Below are positions 8,388 through 17,447 of a DNA stretch of 64,000 bases, in pieces; position 1 is the first letter of the stretch, and every line of letters starts with the position of its first letter. Origin of the DNA: an uncultured Flavihumibacter sp. (lineage in GTDB: Bacteria > Bacteroidota > Bacteroidia > Chitinophagales > Chitinophagaceae); the NCBI GenBank assembly GCA_902168105.1, contig CABHOY010000060.1, positions 1-64,000 on the forward strand, written 5' to 3'. A model generated the notes under the pieces. The model saw only the letters and a program-made list of their open reading frames with translations, was not told the origin of the DNA and did no database searches. A program made the position numbers and the translations under genes.

Positions 8388-11300
8388 ATGAGAAGCCATG
8401 TACTCAACTGGTTGTGGCTGTGCTTTGCCTTTTTCTGTAGTGTAAAACCCGCAAAAGCAAGCACACGCGTTAACCACTTCTTTATCGGAACCAGCGCTGA
8501 GATAAGCAAATATCAGCCTTCCATTACAGTTAATGCTAACTTTCAAGAGAAAGATACCACTGTAAAACCCACTACCAGCCCGGTAGTTATCACACCTTCT
8601 TCATCCGGAAAAGACACTTCCGGTAAACAGGTAAAAGACACTAGTAAGCCTGCTACGGCATCGCCGGTAGTTATTACGCCTTCTTCAGATACATCAAAAC
8701 CGAAGAAGGATTCTGCTGCACCAGCCCGCACTGACAGCGCTCGTAAAACAGCTGCTGATACTACCCGCAAAGCAGCCACGGACACTACGGCAAAACCTAA
8801 AAGTGATACAGCACTGATCCTTCCTGGTGATCCAAATACATTGAAAAAGGATGCGACGCAGTTCAATCTGAGAGGTGTAGTAAGAGAGCCCGGAGGCACG
8901 CCTATTCCAGGTGCACAGGTAGTTAATCTTACTACAAAACAGGGCGTTGCAACAGACATTAACGGTGCCTTTACACTGAAAGCATCATTAAGGGATACTA
9001 TAAAGATCTCTTCTGTCAGTTATGCAGAACAGTCTGTTCCACTTGAGTCAAGGGACTCCTTGTCAATACGGTTAACATCTGCATCCTCAGGACAGAAAGC
9101 ACTTAAAGAAGTTGTGGTAACCGCTTTAGGTATCCAGAAAAATTCCCGTGCTGTTGGTTATGCTGTAGAAGAGGTGAATGGTAATGCCGTACAGGAAGCG
9201 AAAGAAGTAAACTTCGTCAATGCGCTGACGGGTAAGGTACCTGGCCTGCAGATCAATAGCAATACAGGTTCTATGGGTGGATCTACCAAGATCACTATTC
9301 GTGGTGTAAAATCTATCCTGGGCGATAACAATGCTTTCATAGTGATAGATGGTACTCCATTCGTTAACAACAATACCAACCAGGGTGGTCAGTTGAATGG
9401 CGGTGGTGGTTATGACTTTGGTAGTTCTTTGCAGGATATCAACCCTGAAGATATCGACAACATATCCATATTGAAAGGCGCTGCTGCAACTTCGTTATAC
9501 GGTAGCCGTGGTGCCAATGGTGTAATGTTGATCACCACTAAAAAACGTCCCGATGTATCCGGGGGTATAGGCGTTACTTACAGCATTAATGCCCAGGTGG
9601 ACAAAGTGTATGTCCTGCCTAATTACCAGAATGAGTATGGCGGCGGTACCGGCGGAAAATTTGATACCCTCTATTACAATCAGCATCCCGAAGGCTTTAT
9701 TGATGAGGCGCATGCCACATATGATAACAATGACGGAAAAGGCCGCTATGATCTTATGACAAGGTACTATGATGATGCATCATGGGGTCCTAAACTCAGC
9801 GGACAAATGGTACGACACTACTGGTCTTGGGACAAAAACAAAGGCAATCCTTTCTTTGGCCAGACAGCACCATGGATAGCTCAGCCCAATAACGTGAAGG
9901 ATTTCTACAGAACGGGGTACACCCTCACCAACAATATAGCCATGGCGGGTAGCGACGACAAAGGTTATTTCCGTCTTTCTTATGGCAATATGAATCAGAC
10001 ATTTGTGCTGCCAAATGCTTCCTTGAACCGTAATAACATCTCCTTTAATGGTGGTTATGAACTTACTAAAGGTCTCCGTGCTGTTACTTCTGTTAATTAT
10101 ACTGCAATGAAGGCCAAAGCCCGTCCGGGTACAGGTTTCACAGGTCCTAATCCAACCCTGCAGTTTACAATGTTCGGACAGCGTCAGCTGGATATAGAAC
10201 AAGAAAAACGCTATCAGTATGATGATGGATCACAAATCACCTGGAACCGGAAAGCCTGGAATGACCCTGCTGTCGGATCCAGCAACGGACCGTACTGGAA
10301 CCGTTATAAGGATTACGAAACCGACAGCCGCAACCGTCTGTTCGGGAACACAGGTCTGGATTGGGATGCAACCAAATGGCTGACCATCAGCGGAAGGGTG
10401 TTTATGGATGACTATAATACACTTGAAGAGGAAAGAACAGCGAAAGATTACCTGGTAGGAGGATACATCAAACGTGTACGTACATCGCGGGAAATGAACT
10501 ACCAGTTAACAGCAAATATCAATAAAGATCTGGGGAAGGACTTTAAATTGAATGCATTGGTAGGTGGCAACATCATGCACCGTAAATGGACCACCACAGG
10601 TGGTAGTTCAGTAGGTGGCCTGATCATTCGTGATGTATACAATCTAAATAACTCACTGCAAACTGCACGTCCTATTGATGAGTTTTTCGAGAAACAGATC
10701 AACTCGGGATTTGCAACAGCATCACTCGGATACAGAAATTTCCTGTTCCTGGAATTGACCGGACGTGCGGACTGGAGTTCCAGCCTGCTCAGTGAAAATA
10801 ACCCATACTTCTATCCTTCTGCTTCTGCGTCATTCGTGTTCTCAGATCTGTTGAAGGACTGGAAATGGCTCAGCTTCGGTAAACTGCGCGCGAGTATATC
10901 ACAAGTTGGTAGCGATACTGATCCTTACCAGATCTATGATACCTATCAGTTCATTCCTCCATTTGGTAACTTCCCTGCAACTCAGCTAACTTCTGTAAAA
11001 TATAATCAGACGCTGAAACCAGAACGCACAAGAGAGTATGAAACAGGTATTTCCCTTAAGTTCCTGGATGACCATATTGGCCTTGATGTTACCTATTATG
11101 ACAGGATCACCAAAGACCAGATCATACCATTACCTATCTCTTCTGCATCCGGTTTCACCTCTACTATTGTGAACGGTGGCAGCGTGCAGAACCGTGGTGT
11201 GGAAATAGGTTTGAATCTGAATCCTATCCGTCTGAAAAATGGCTTCCGCTGGGATATCAATGCGAATATTTCACGTAACCGTAACAAGCTGCTGAACCTG

Positions 11301-12038
11301 GACATACCTCAGTACAACAGCTCTTTGCCTGTATTGCTGATCGGTACGGACCGCAGAACAACAAAAGTATCCGTTGCTGCCTATGTGGGTAAACCAATGG
11401 GAACATTGCTGGGAACAGATTATGTGTACGATGCGCAAGGGCGCAAAATTGTAGGTGCAGATGGCTTGTACAAGATAACAGACAATCCTGTTCCTATAGG
11501 TAATGCCTATCCTGATTATGTAGGAGGTGTAACGAACTCCTTTACTTATAAAGGCGTTTATCTGTCCGCTCTGGTGGACTTCCAACACGGTGGTGAATTC
11601 TTCTCATATACCAACATGTACGGTAAAGGCTCGGGCCTGCTGGATATTACTGCTGCAAATGGTGTAAGGGAAAAAGGCATCATTGCTCCCGGAGTAACAG
11701 AAGATGGCAAACCGAACGAGGTAGTGTTGGATGCAGCTACTTATTTCCAGAACAACGAAGGAAGGAATCTTAGCAGAGCTAATCTGTATGATGCGAGTTA
11801 TATCTACTTACGTGAGGTAAAACTGGGCTACAATTTGCCCGACTCCTGGTCTAAAAAAGTGCATGCACAAAGCGCGCGTCTCTCCCTGTATGGAAGGAAC
11901 CTGTGGCTGATTAAATCTAATGCACCGAATGTGGACCCTTCCAATATTCTGAATTCATCGTCCAACATACAGGGTATTGAAGGAGGAGCATTGCCCTCCC
12001 TGCGTTCTTATGGTGTTAACCTGAATGTTTCATTCTAA
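8388..12038 (+). CDS. SusC/RagA-family TonB-linked outer-membrane protein (pair 1)
   Basis: TonB-dependent outer-membrane transporter of about 1216 residues. I start at ATG 8388, which gives a clear signal peptide ('WLWLCFAFFCSVKPAKA'), rather than at the upstream TTG. A low-complexity Ser/Thr/Lys/Asp/Pro linker (about residues 55-145) contains 'SPVVITPSS' twice. A carboxypeptidase-regulatory-like domain (about 158-240) follows, then 'KEVVVTALGIQ', a plug with 'LTGKVPGLQI', 'IRGVKSI' and 'VIDGTPF', and 'DIDNISILKGAAATSLYGSRGANGVMLITTKK', then a C-terminal beta-barrel ending in 'GVNLNVSF'. It should import a substrate bound by the SusD partner 12 bp downstream. No glycoside hydrolase or peptidase is nearby, so the ligand is unknown. 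Confidence 0.95.
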   Translation: MRSHVLNWLWLCFAFFCSVKPAKASTRVNHFFIGTSAEISKYQPSITVNANFQEKDTTVKPTTSPVVITPSSSGKDTSGKQVKDTSKPATASPVVITPSSDTSKPKKDSAAPARTDSARKTAADTTRKAATDTTAKPKSDTALILPGDPNTLKKDATQFNLRGVVREPGGTPIPGAQVVNLTTKQGVATDINGAFTLKASLRDTIKISSVSYAEQSVPLESRDSLSIRLTSASSGQKALKEVVVTALGIQKNSRAVGYAVEEVNGNAVQEAKEVNFVNALTGKVPGLQINSNTGSMGGSTKITIRGVKSILGDNNAFIVIDGTPFVNNNTNQGGQLNGGGGYDFGSSLQDINPEDIDNISILKGAAATSLYGSRGANGVMLITTKKRPDVSGGIGVTYSINAQVDKVYVLPNYQNEYGGGTGGKFDTLYYNQHPEGFIDEAHATYDNNDGKGRYDLMTRYYDDASWGPKLSGQMVRHYWSWDKNKGNPFFGQTAPWIAQPNNVKDFYRTGYTLTNNIAMAGSDDKGYFRLSYGNMNQTFVLPNASLNRNNISFNGGYELTKGLRAVTSVNYTAMKAKARPGTGFTGPNPTLQFTMFGQRQLDIEQEKRYQYDDGSQITWNRKAWNDPAVGSSNGPYWNRYKDYETDSRNRLFGNTGLDWDATKWLTISGRVFMDDYNTLEEERTAKDYLVGGYIKRVRTSREMNYQLTANINKDLGKDFKLNALVGGNIMHRKWTTTGGSSVGGLIIRDVYNLNNSLQTARPIDEFFEKQINSGFATASLGYRNFLFLELTGRADWSSSLLSENNPYFYPSASASFVFSDLLKDWKWLSFGKLRASISQVGSDTDPYQIYDTYQFIPPFGNFPATQLTSVKYNQTLKPERTREYETGISLKFLDDHIGLDVTYYDRITKDQIIPLPISSASGFTSTIVNGGSVQNRGVEIGLNLNPIRLKNGFRWDINANISRNRNKLLNLDIPQYNSSLPVLLIGTDRRTTKVSVAAYVGKPMGTLLGTDYVYDAQGRKIVGADGLYKITDNPVPIGNAYPDYVGGVTNSFTYKGVYLSALVDFQHGGEFFSYTNMYGKGSGLLDITAANGVREKGIIAPGVTEDGKPNEVVLDAATYFQNNEGRNLSRANLYDASYIYLREVKLGYNLPDSWSKKVHAQSARLSLYGRNLWLIKSNAPNVDPSNILNSSSNIQGIEGGALPSLRSYGVNLNVSF

Positions 12039-12050
12039 AAATTGAATTAA

Positions 12051-13511
12051 ATGCTGAAAAGATTCTTAATATACGCGTGGCCGGTTTTATTCATCTTTGG
12101 GATGATGGCAGGGTGTAAGAAACTAGATGATATTAATCACGATCCAACCCGTCCCACAGAATCGACTCCAGCTTTCCTGTTGACAGGAGCTGAGAAAAAT
12201 GCGATGGACTATCTCTACAGTACTTTGCAGAACGGATATATCGGTATGCATTACGCACAATACTGGTCCGGAAATTCGCGGGTAGGAGATAGCCAGTATG
12301 CGCTTGATGAAAATAACAATACCGCGTTGTGGAACTTCCTGTATGTATCGTTGCATAACCTGGATAAGATCATAACGTTGAATAATGCAACAACTGATAA
12401 TCCAGCAGCAAAAAATCAGAATGCAATTGCTTCGATATTAAAGGTGTGGTTATACCAGATCCTTACAGACGCTTATGTCAATGTTCCATACTCACAGGCT
12501 TTAAAAGAGGGCGAGAATATTACTCCTGCATATGACAGACAAGATTCAATTTATGCTTCTCTGATAAGTACGTTAGAGCAGCAGATCACAGCGTTGGACC
12601 CTGCACAACCTACGTTTACATCCGGAGATGTGATCTACAATGGTGACGTGGCTAAATGGCAGACCCTGGGACACTCTTTGCTTCTTCGCCTGGCTATACG
12701 TATTGCAGATGCGCAACCGGAAAAGGCAAAAGCTGTTATTGAAGCACATTATCAATCTGCAATGAGCAGCAATGCGAACAATGCAGTTTTCAGATACCTG
12801 AATGCAGCGCCCAATAAGTTCCCTATGGCAGAATCAGAAAGGGAAATATTAGATTTCTTTGTCAGTACTACACTGGTAGATTATATGAAGAGCACCAATG
12901 ATCCAAGACTGACGGTATATGTAAGACCGGCGAAAACGACAGGACTGATCACTGGTTTGGAATATGGACGCAGTGCTAATGATCCTTCCAGAATGCCACC
13001 TAACAATTATTCTTATCCCGGCACCCGCATGTACGCTGATACCATGTCCGGCATATTAATGAGCTATCCGGAAGTAGCATTCATACTGTCCGAGGCTGCA
13101 GCTAGAAACTGGGCTGTAGGGCAGTCGGCAGATATGTATTATCAAACCGGCATCCGGGCTTCGATGGCTTACTGGGGTATCACTGATGGTATTGACGAGT
13201 ATATAGCATCTGTACCATATACAGCAGGCGAGTGGAAGAATGTGATCGGTACGCAAAAGTGGCTGGCCTTATATCCACAAGGATTCCAGGCATGGTTTGA
13301 GCGTCTGCGTCTTGACTTCAAAAAGCCAAACGGTGATTCTCTGTTCAGAGCACCTTATTCCGGTTCATTAGACCAGAACGTTCCATTTGTACCTTCCCGT
13401 CTTACCTACCCATTAGCAGAACGTACGCAAAATGCGGAGGCATATAATAAAGCGGCAGGTGATATCGGAGGTGATACGAAAGCATCTAAGAGCTGGTGGG
13501 ACCGGCAGTAA
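12051..13511 (+). CDS. SusD/RagB-family outer-membrane lipoprotein (pair 1)
   Basis: 486-residue substrate-binding lipoprotein that caps the SusC barrel. The N-terminus is a lipoprotein signal ('FIFGMMAGCKKLDDINHDPTRP') with the lipidated Cys near residue 22. The helical TPR-like body and the C-terminal 'ERTQNAEAYNKAA...WWDRQ' region fit the SusD-like subgroup often labelled SusD_RagB_2. It lies 12 bp after SusC, and the pair is closed by a terminator. The ligand is not predictable from this window. Confidence 0.92.
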   Translation: MLKRFLIYAWPVLFIFGMMAGCKKLDDINHDPTRPTESTPAFLLTGAEKNAMDYLYSTLQNGYIGMHYAQYWSGNSRVGDSQYALDENNNTALWNFLYVSLHNLDKIITLNNATTDNPAAKNQNAIASILKVWLYQILTDAYVNVPYSQALKEGENITPAYDRQDSIYASLISTLEQQITALDPAQPTFTSGDVIYNGDVAKWQTLGHSLLLRLAIRIADAQPEKAKAVIEAHYQSAMSSNANNAVFRYLNAAPNKFPMAESEREILDFFVSTTLVDYMKSTNDPRLTVYVRPAKTTGLITGLEYGRSANDPSRMPPNNYSYPGTRMYADTMSGILMSYPEVAFILSEAAARNWAVGQSADMYYQTGIRASMAYWGITDGIDEYIASVPYTAGEWKNVIGTQKWLALYPQGFQAWFERLRLDFKKPNGDSLFRAPYSGSLDQNVPFVPSRLTYPLAERTQNAEAYNKAAGDIGGDTKASKSWWDRQ

Positions 13512-13560
13512 AGAGCACAACTATCCTTAATAAATTCCCGCTGTCTGATTGATGGCAATT

Positions 13561-13587
13561 GCCCTGGCCCTCTGGCCGGGGCTTTTT
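13561..13587 (+). terminator. Intrinsic terminator after SusC/SusD pair 1
   Basis: GC-rich hairpin built from GCCCTGGCC and GGCCGGGGC (13561-13582) followed by five T. It lies 50 bp after the SusD stop and overlaps the 3' side of the convergent YcxB-like gene region. Confidence 0.85.
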
Positions 13588-14065
13588 AATTGATATTATT
13601 ATTCGCCAGACGGCTGAATTCCTTATGTGCATCTTCTGACTTAAAAGCGCTGGTGGGAACGAGGAAGAAGTTCTTTTTACCTCTGTAGAGAAAGAAAAAG
13701 TTTTTGGCTTCCACAACTTTGGTGAATGTGCTCCAGGAGAGCAAGCGTTGGTTCTCGCTGTTACGGGTAGAGATGGTAATTCCCTCTTCTGAATATTTCA
13801 GGTGAATATCGTCTTTGAAAGTGGCAGCTTTGTTATAAATAGACACTGGCAACAGGAACCAGAATACCATAATGATAAGCACCACCATGGCAGCGATACC
13901 AATGAGGGCACCAAGTGTGACTATTTTGAAAGCATATCCGGCCATTGTAAAGGCCAGAAGGATGAAGAGTGTGTTCCTGAAAACTTTTATTTCTCCCCGC
14001 TGCATGAAATGATAGCGTAATGCATTCAATACCTCCTCCTTATTGTAACTAAACTCCAAATGCAT
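13586..14065 (-). CDS. YcxB-like membrane protein
   Basis: 159 residues. Two adjacent hydrophobic segments (about residues 29-48 and 50-72) are followed by a C-terminal soluble domain. The pattern 'IHLKYSEEGITISTRNSENQRLLSWSTFTKVVEAKNFFFLYRGKKNFFLVPTSAF' is typical of the YcxB-like C-terminal domain, a small PH-like module of unknown function. It starts 17 bp after the stop of the gene at 14083-14652 and probably shares its transcript. Confidence 0.75.
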   Translation of the reverse strand: MHLEFSYNKEEVLNALRYHFMQRGEIKVFRNTLFILLAFTMAGYAFKIVTLGALIGIAAMVVLIIMVFWFLLPVSIYNKAATFKDDIHLKYSEEGITISTRNSENQRLLSWSTFTKVVEAKNFFFLYRGKKNFFLVPTSAFKSEDAHKEFSRLANNNIN

Positions 14066-14082
14066 TATGGCAAGGCAAACTT

Positions 14083-14652
14083 TTATTTATTAACCGGGAG
14101 TGTCATTTGACTCTCCATATCGTCTCTTCTGCTGACAGGTGCGTATTTTTTCCGGTTGGCAACTGGTTGTTTTTTAACAGTCGAGGCGTCGTCCGACAGA
14201 TCGTCCTCACTTAAGCCTGGAAAATTATTCTTCACGAATTGGAAGTATTGCTGGAGGGTCTTTGCATCAACTTTAAAAGGGAAGGCCAGCTCATTGCCAG
14301 TCATCTTCATGATATCATTGTTGTTAATGCGAGACTCATTCTGAAGATACCATTTGTACAGATCTACTATCCCCTTTTTCAACTCCTCCTCATACATTTT
14401 ATCACCATCCTGATCTTTGGGCAACATCCATACGTACTCTTCAACCCTTCCAGGTCGGGTCGTTGTTTTTGTAGCCGTTACCGTCTTATCATCGCAATTA
14501 GCACTCTTTGTTCCGGTTTTATCACCGTCTTTTTCCTTCTCTTTCTCTTTGGATGCCTTGGTTTTGTCCTCGTCCTTCCATTTTTCGCTACTTGCGCTTG
14601 CTGATGCGGCTGAGGCTAAACTTACCAACAGCAGGAACAACAGCTTTTTCAT
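14083..14652 (-). CDS. Secreted charged hypothetical protein
   Basis: 189 residues, not recognised. It has a signal peptide (cleavage near 'SAASA'), then a strongly charged low-complexity segment ('KDEDKTKASKEKEKEKDGDK', about residues 25-50), a Thr-rich linker, and a more ordered helical part with 'DQDGDKMYEEELKKGIVDLYKWYLQNESRINNNDI'. The C-terminus is basic. It is the first gene of a likely two-gene unit with the YcxB-like protein. Function unknown; export to the periplasm is inferred from the signal peptide only. Confidence 0.6.
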   Translation of the reverse strand: MKKLLFLLLVSLASAASASASSEKWKDEDKTKASKEKEKEKDGDKTGTKSANCDDKTVTATKTTTRPGRVEEYVWMLPKDQDGDKMYEEELKKGIVDLYKWYLQNESRINNNDIMKMTGNELAFPFKVDAKTLQQYFQFVKNNFPGLSEDDLSDDASTVKKQPVANRKKYAPVSRRDDMESQMTLPVNK

Positions 14653-15742
14653 AGTGTAAAAAATTTGTAAGATTAAAAATACAAAATCAAAATTATAAAT
14701 CCCAAACTAATTGTGGGTTGAACCGGGTTACCCTCGAATAGAAAAACAAAAGCAATGGATAAACCATTGCTTTCGAGAGTCATTTTACATTGCATGATGA
14801 TTCACGCCTGTAGGAAATATTTGGTTTTTCATAGGACAGTAACCATAATAAAATTAATACAATAACAAATATATAAAATATTTATTGCAACGTAGACAGG
14901 CCGATAAATATTTGAAATCCTTCAAATTATCATGCTCCTTTTTAAATACCCGAAAAAAAATATAATGGTTTGTTAAAAATCCAAAACCAGCTCTTTTACG
15001 GATATATTAAAATAAAGATAAACTGTCTTGCAGGATACACGTTCGGAAAGGCAGATAAAACCAGCCAACAGAAGTCGTAAACAGAGAATGAAAACAATTA
15101 CAGATTGCTAAAACAAGCCAATAAGGGAAGAAGAAATTAAGATCCTGGTAAATAATCGGATGGAGCATCCGGAAACGGGCAAAAATAGTAAGGGCACCTG
15201 GAAAGGCGCCCTCAATTTGTTACTATCCTATGAAAACCCTATTTGAATACAAATGTAAGGGCATGTTATTTTTCTTTGAAATTTTAAGGCCACAATAACA
15301 AATCATTAACAAAGGTTAGCACTGCAAAATCGGTAAAATATAGTCCTGTATTGGCTTTAGCCCAATTTTATTTTTTTACTAAATTCGTTAACAGCGCCCG
15401 AAATTCGCTACTGATGGGGTTGTATTGCCGTTAGTTCAAGGTATACTGATGAGCTAAATTGGTCGTTCTGCCCTATAGAAAGGGACTTCACGGCTCATCT
15501 AAGTACTTGTAATGCCTGTTAAAAAAGTATATTTTTATTTTATATGATGCTCTTTTAACCTTTTTGGTTTTCATTGGTTTACATAGAAGAAATGGCCTGA
15601 TGATTGTACAACAAACGAGCAGAACCCTTGCTGGGTGGGAAGTTTCACGAATAAAAAATGGATAATATGCATATTTAACTAACAATGTGACTTATTACCG
15701 AAAAATTTATACATTTGCGACAACCGGAACAATGCTATTTTA
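14653..15742. other. 1.1-kb gene-free region with orphan hairpins
   Basis: AT-rich stretch without a credible reading frame; the longest frames (60-66 codons) look random. It holds a perfect 10-bp hairpin at 14749-14773 that on the minus strand leads into a T-rich tract, and a plus-strand hairpin AGGGC...GCCCT at 15191-15212. The first looks like a minus-strand terminator with no gene upstream of it, so a short untranslated transcript is possible. The right end carries the promoter of the next gene. Confidence 0.5.
15710..15717 (+). promoter_or_regulatory. Bacteroidota-type -7 box for the GGGP synthase gene
   Basis: Perfect TAnnTTTG match (TACATTTG) 25 bp before the ATG at 15743. The matching -33 TTTG is not clear, with only GTGA at the expected distance. 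Confidence 0.6.
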
Positions 15743-16501
15743 ATGCACAATAAAATATACAATTCTTTTATCGATAGGAAAGCAAAGGGGATTAAATCTT
15801 TTGCTGTTCTGATTGATCCGGACAAGGTAACTCCTGCTGGTATAGCAGACCTTGCGGCCAAATGTACCGCGGCAAAGGTGGATTACATTTTTTTGGGAGG
15901 TAGTCTTGTGATCACCAATCATCTTGATGAGTGCGTACAACAGTTTAAAAGTCTCTGTGATATTCCTGTTGTATTGTTTCCCGGTAGTCCATCACAGGTC
16001 TCCCGCTATGCCGATGCATTGCTTTACTTGTCTGTGATATCCGGACGTAACCCTGAGTTACTGATCGGCCAGCATGTATTATCTGCACCCGCTGTCAAAA
16101 AAAGCGGCCTCGAAGTTATTTCCACAGGCTACATTTTAATTGATGGTGGTGCTCCTACTACTGTTTCGTATATTAGTAATACGACGCCAATCCCGGCTGA
16201 TAAAGACGATATTGCCATGTGTACTGCGATAGCAGGAGAAATGCTCGGCATGAAGGTCGTATTCATGGATGCCGGCAGCGGCGCCCGTAAACCCATCAGC
16301 GAAAGCATGATTGCCCGTGTTGCCAGCCAGGTATCAGCCCCTATTATAGTTGGCGGTGGTATCCGTGATGCTGAGAAAGCATATATCAATTGCAAAGCCG
16401 GCGCTGATATTATCGTAGTAGGAAACGCTATCGAAAAAGAAGCCTCTCTGATCAAAGAAATTGCTGACGCAGTACACGCTGCTGCACCAGTATTAAAATA
16501 A
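15743..16501 (+). CDS. Geranylgeranylglyceryl-phosphate synthase family protein (PcrB/GGGPS, group II)
   Basis: 252-residue TIM-barrel prenyltransferase. The archaeal reaction joins a polyprenyl diphosphate to sn-glycerol 1-phosphate, forming the first ether bond of archaeal-type lipids. Landmarks are 'FAVLIDPDK' near residue 20, 'YIFLGGSLVI', 'VVLFPGSPSQVSRYADALLYLSVISGRNPELLIGQH', 'ISTGYILIDGG', 'MDAGSGA', and the phosphate-binding 'VGGGIRD' near residue 202. This length and these insertions resemble the group-II enzymes of archaea and Bacteroidota. The gene is single, with its own promoter and a strong terminator. The product in this organism and the source of glycerol 1-phosphate are not shown here. 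Confidence 0.93.
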   Translation: MHNKIYNSFIDRKAKGIKSFAVLIDPDKVTPAGIADLAAKCTAAKVDYIFLGGSLVITNHLDECVQQFKSLCDIPVVLFPGSPSQVSRYADALLYLSVISGRNPELLIGQHVLSAPAVKKSGLEVISTGYILIDGGAPTTVSYISNTTPIPADKDDIAMCTAIAGEMLGMKVVFMDAGSGARKPISESMIARVASQVSAPIIVGGGIRDAEKAYINCKAGADIIVVGNAIEKEASLIKEIADAVHAAAPVLK

Positions 16502-16510
16502 TTTTAAGTA

Positions 16511-16558
16511 AAAAGGAAACGCTGATTGTCGTAATACGATAATCAGCGTTTCCTTTTT
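16511..16558. terminator. Long intrinsic terminator after the GGGP synthase gene
   Basis: Perfect 17-base arms, AAAAGGAAACGCTGATT at 16511-16527 and its complement at 16541-16557, with an inner TCGT/ACGA stem and a T tract. Symmetry of the A and T tracts suggests it works in both directions. Confidence 0.9.
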
Positions 16559-16681
16559 ATTTTTTATCTATCCTCTTAACAGCCCTCTGTAGTTGTCGGA
16601 TAATCTCTTAAATCCTGTAACCGCTATTCCGGCAAGACGTTCTCTCAAGGCTTCCAGCCCGGTTTTGACGGGCCTAATGTT

Positions 16682-17410
16682 TCAGAGGCTCATCATCTCT
16701 TTGAACTTCACTGCCTGCCTGCGGCTCACTTCTATTTTCTCACCGCCACGCATTTCAAGGAGCAGCCCGCCATTGAAATAGGTATCGATCTTTTCGATCA
16801 TGCGGAGATTCACAATATGTTTCCTGTTTGCCCTGAAAAAAGTCCTTTCGTCCAGGCGCTCTTCCAAAGCATTCAATGATTTCAATATCAACGGTTTATT
16901 ACTTTCGAAATATACCCGGGCATAGTTTCCAACACTCTCAAAAAGCCGGATCTCCTGCAGTTTGACAAACCAGCAGCGATCACCATCCTTTACAAATACC
17001 TGGTCATTTTCCGACAGGATGGTACGAATAGCGCCGGCTTCCGCCTGCCGCTCTTTTTCTTCCAGCTGATGCAGCTTGTGGATCGCGTCTGCCAGCCGTT
17101 TAGGCTCTATTGGCTTTAACAGGTAATCCAGCGCATTATATTCAAATGCTTTTAGCGCATGCTCATCATAAGCAGTGGTGAAGATCACCTGTGGCGCTTT
17201 TTCTAATTCTGCCAACAAATCAAAACCTGTTTTATCCGGCATCTGTATGTCCAGGAAAAGCAGGTCAGGATGTAGTGTTTCAATTTTTTCCAGTCCGTCC
17301 TTTGCATTTACGGCTTCCCCCACTACCACTATTTCAGGGTGGTCAGCCAGTAATTTTTTTAGCTCGCTTCTGGCCAGGCGTTCGTCATCGATTATCAAAG
17401 CTTTTTTCAT
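16682..17410 (-). CDS. LytTR-family response regulator
   Basis: Two-component response regulator, about 242 residues from the ATG at 17410; a TTG two codons earlier is less likely. The receiver domain (about residues 1-120) has the acidic pair in 'ALIIDDERLAR' and the phospho-acceptor Asp54 in 'LLFLDIQMPDKTGFD'. The LytTR DNA-binding domain (about 140-240) has 'RLFESVGNYARVYF', 'RTFFRANRKHIVNLRMI' and 'KIEVSRRQAVKFKEM'. It lies 37 bp downstream of its sensor kinase on the same strand. Its targets are not evident from the sequence. Confidence 0.93.
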   Translation of the reverse strand: MKKALIIDDERLARSELKKLLADHPEIVVVGEAVNAKDGLEKIETLHPDLLFLDIQMPDKTGFDLLAELEKAPQVIFTTAYDEHALKAFEYNALDYLLKPIEPKRLADAIHKLHQLEEKERQAEAGAIRTILSENDQVFVKDGDRCWFVKLQEIRLFESVGNYARVYFESNKPLILKSLNALEERLDERTFFRANRKHIVNLRMIEKIDTYFNGGLLLEMRGGEKIEVSRRQAVKFKEMMSL

Positions 17411-17447
17411 GAGCAACTACTTTTAAAACTTGGCGCGAATAATACAT

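Noticed and set aside
8388..13511. Complete polysaccharide-utilisation locus
   Set aside because: Only the SusC/SusD pair is present; there is no glycoside hydrolase, lyase or dedicated regulator alongside, and the same holds for pair 2.
15488..15685. 65-codon minus-strand frame in the 14.7-15.7 kb gap
   Set aside because: Basic and low-complexity with no family likeness; codon use and length fit chance in AT-rich DNA.
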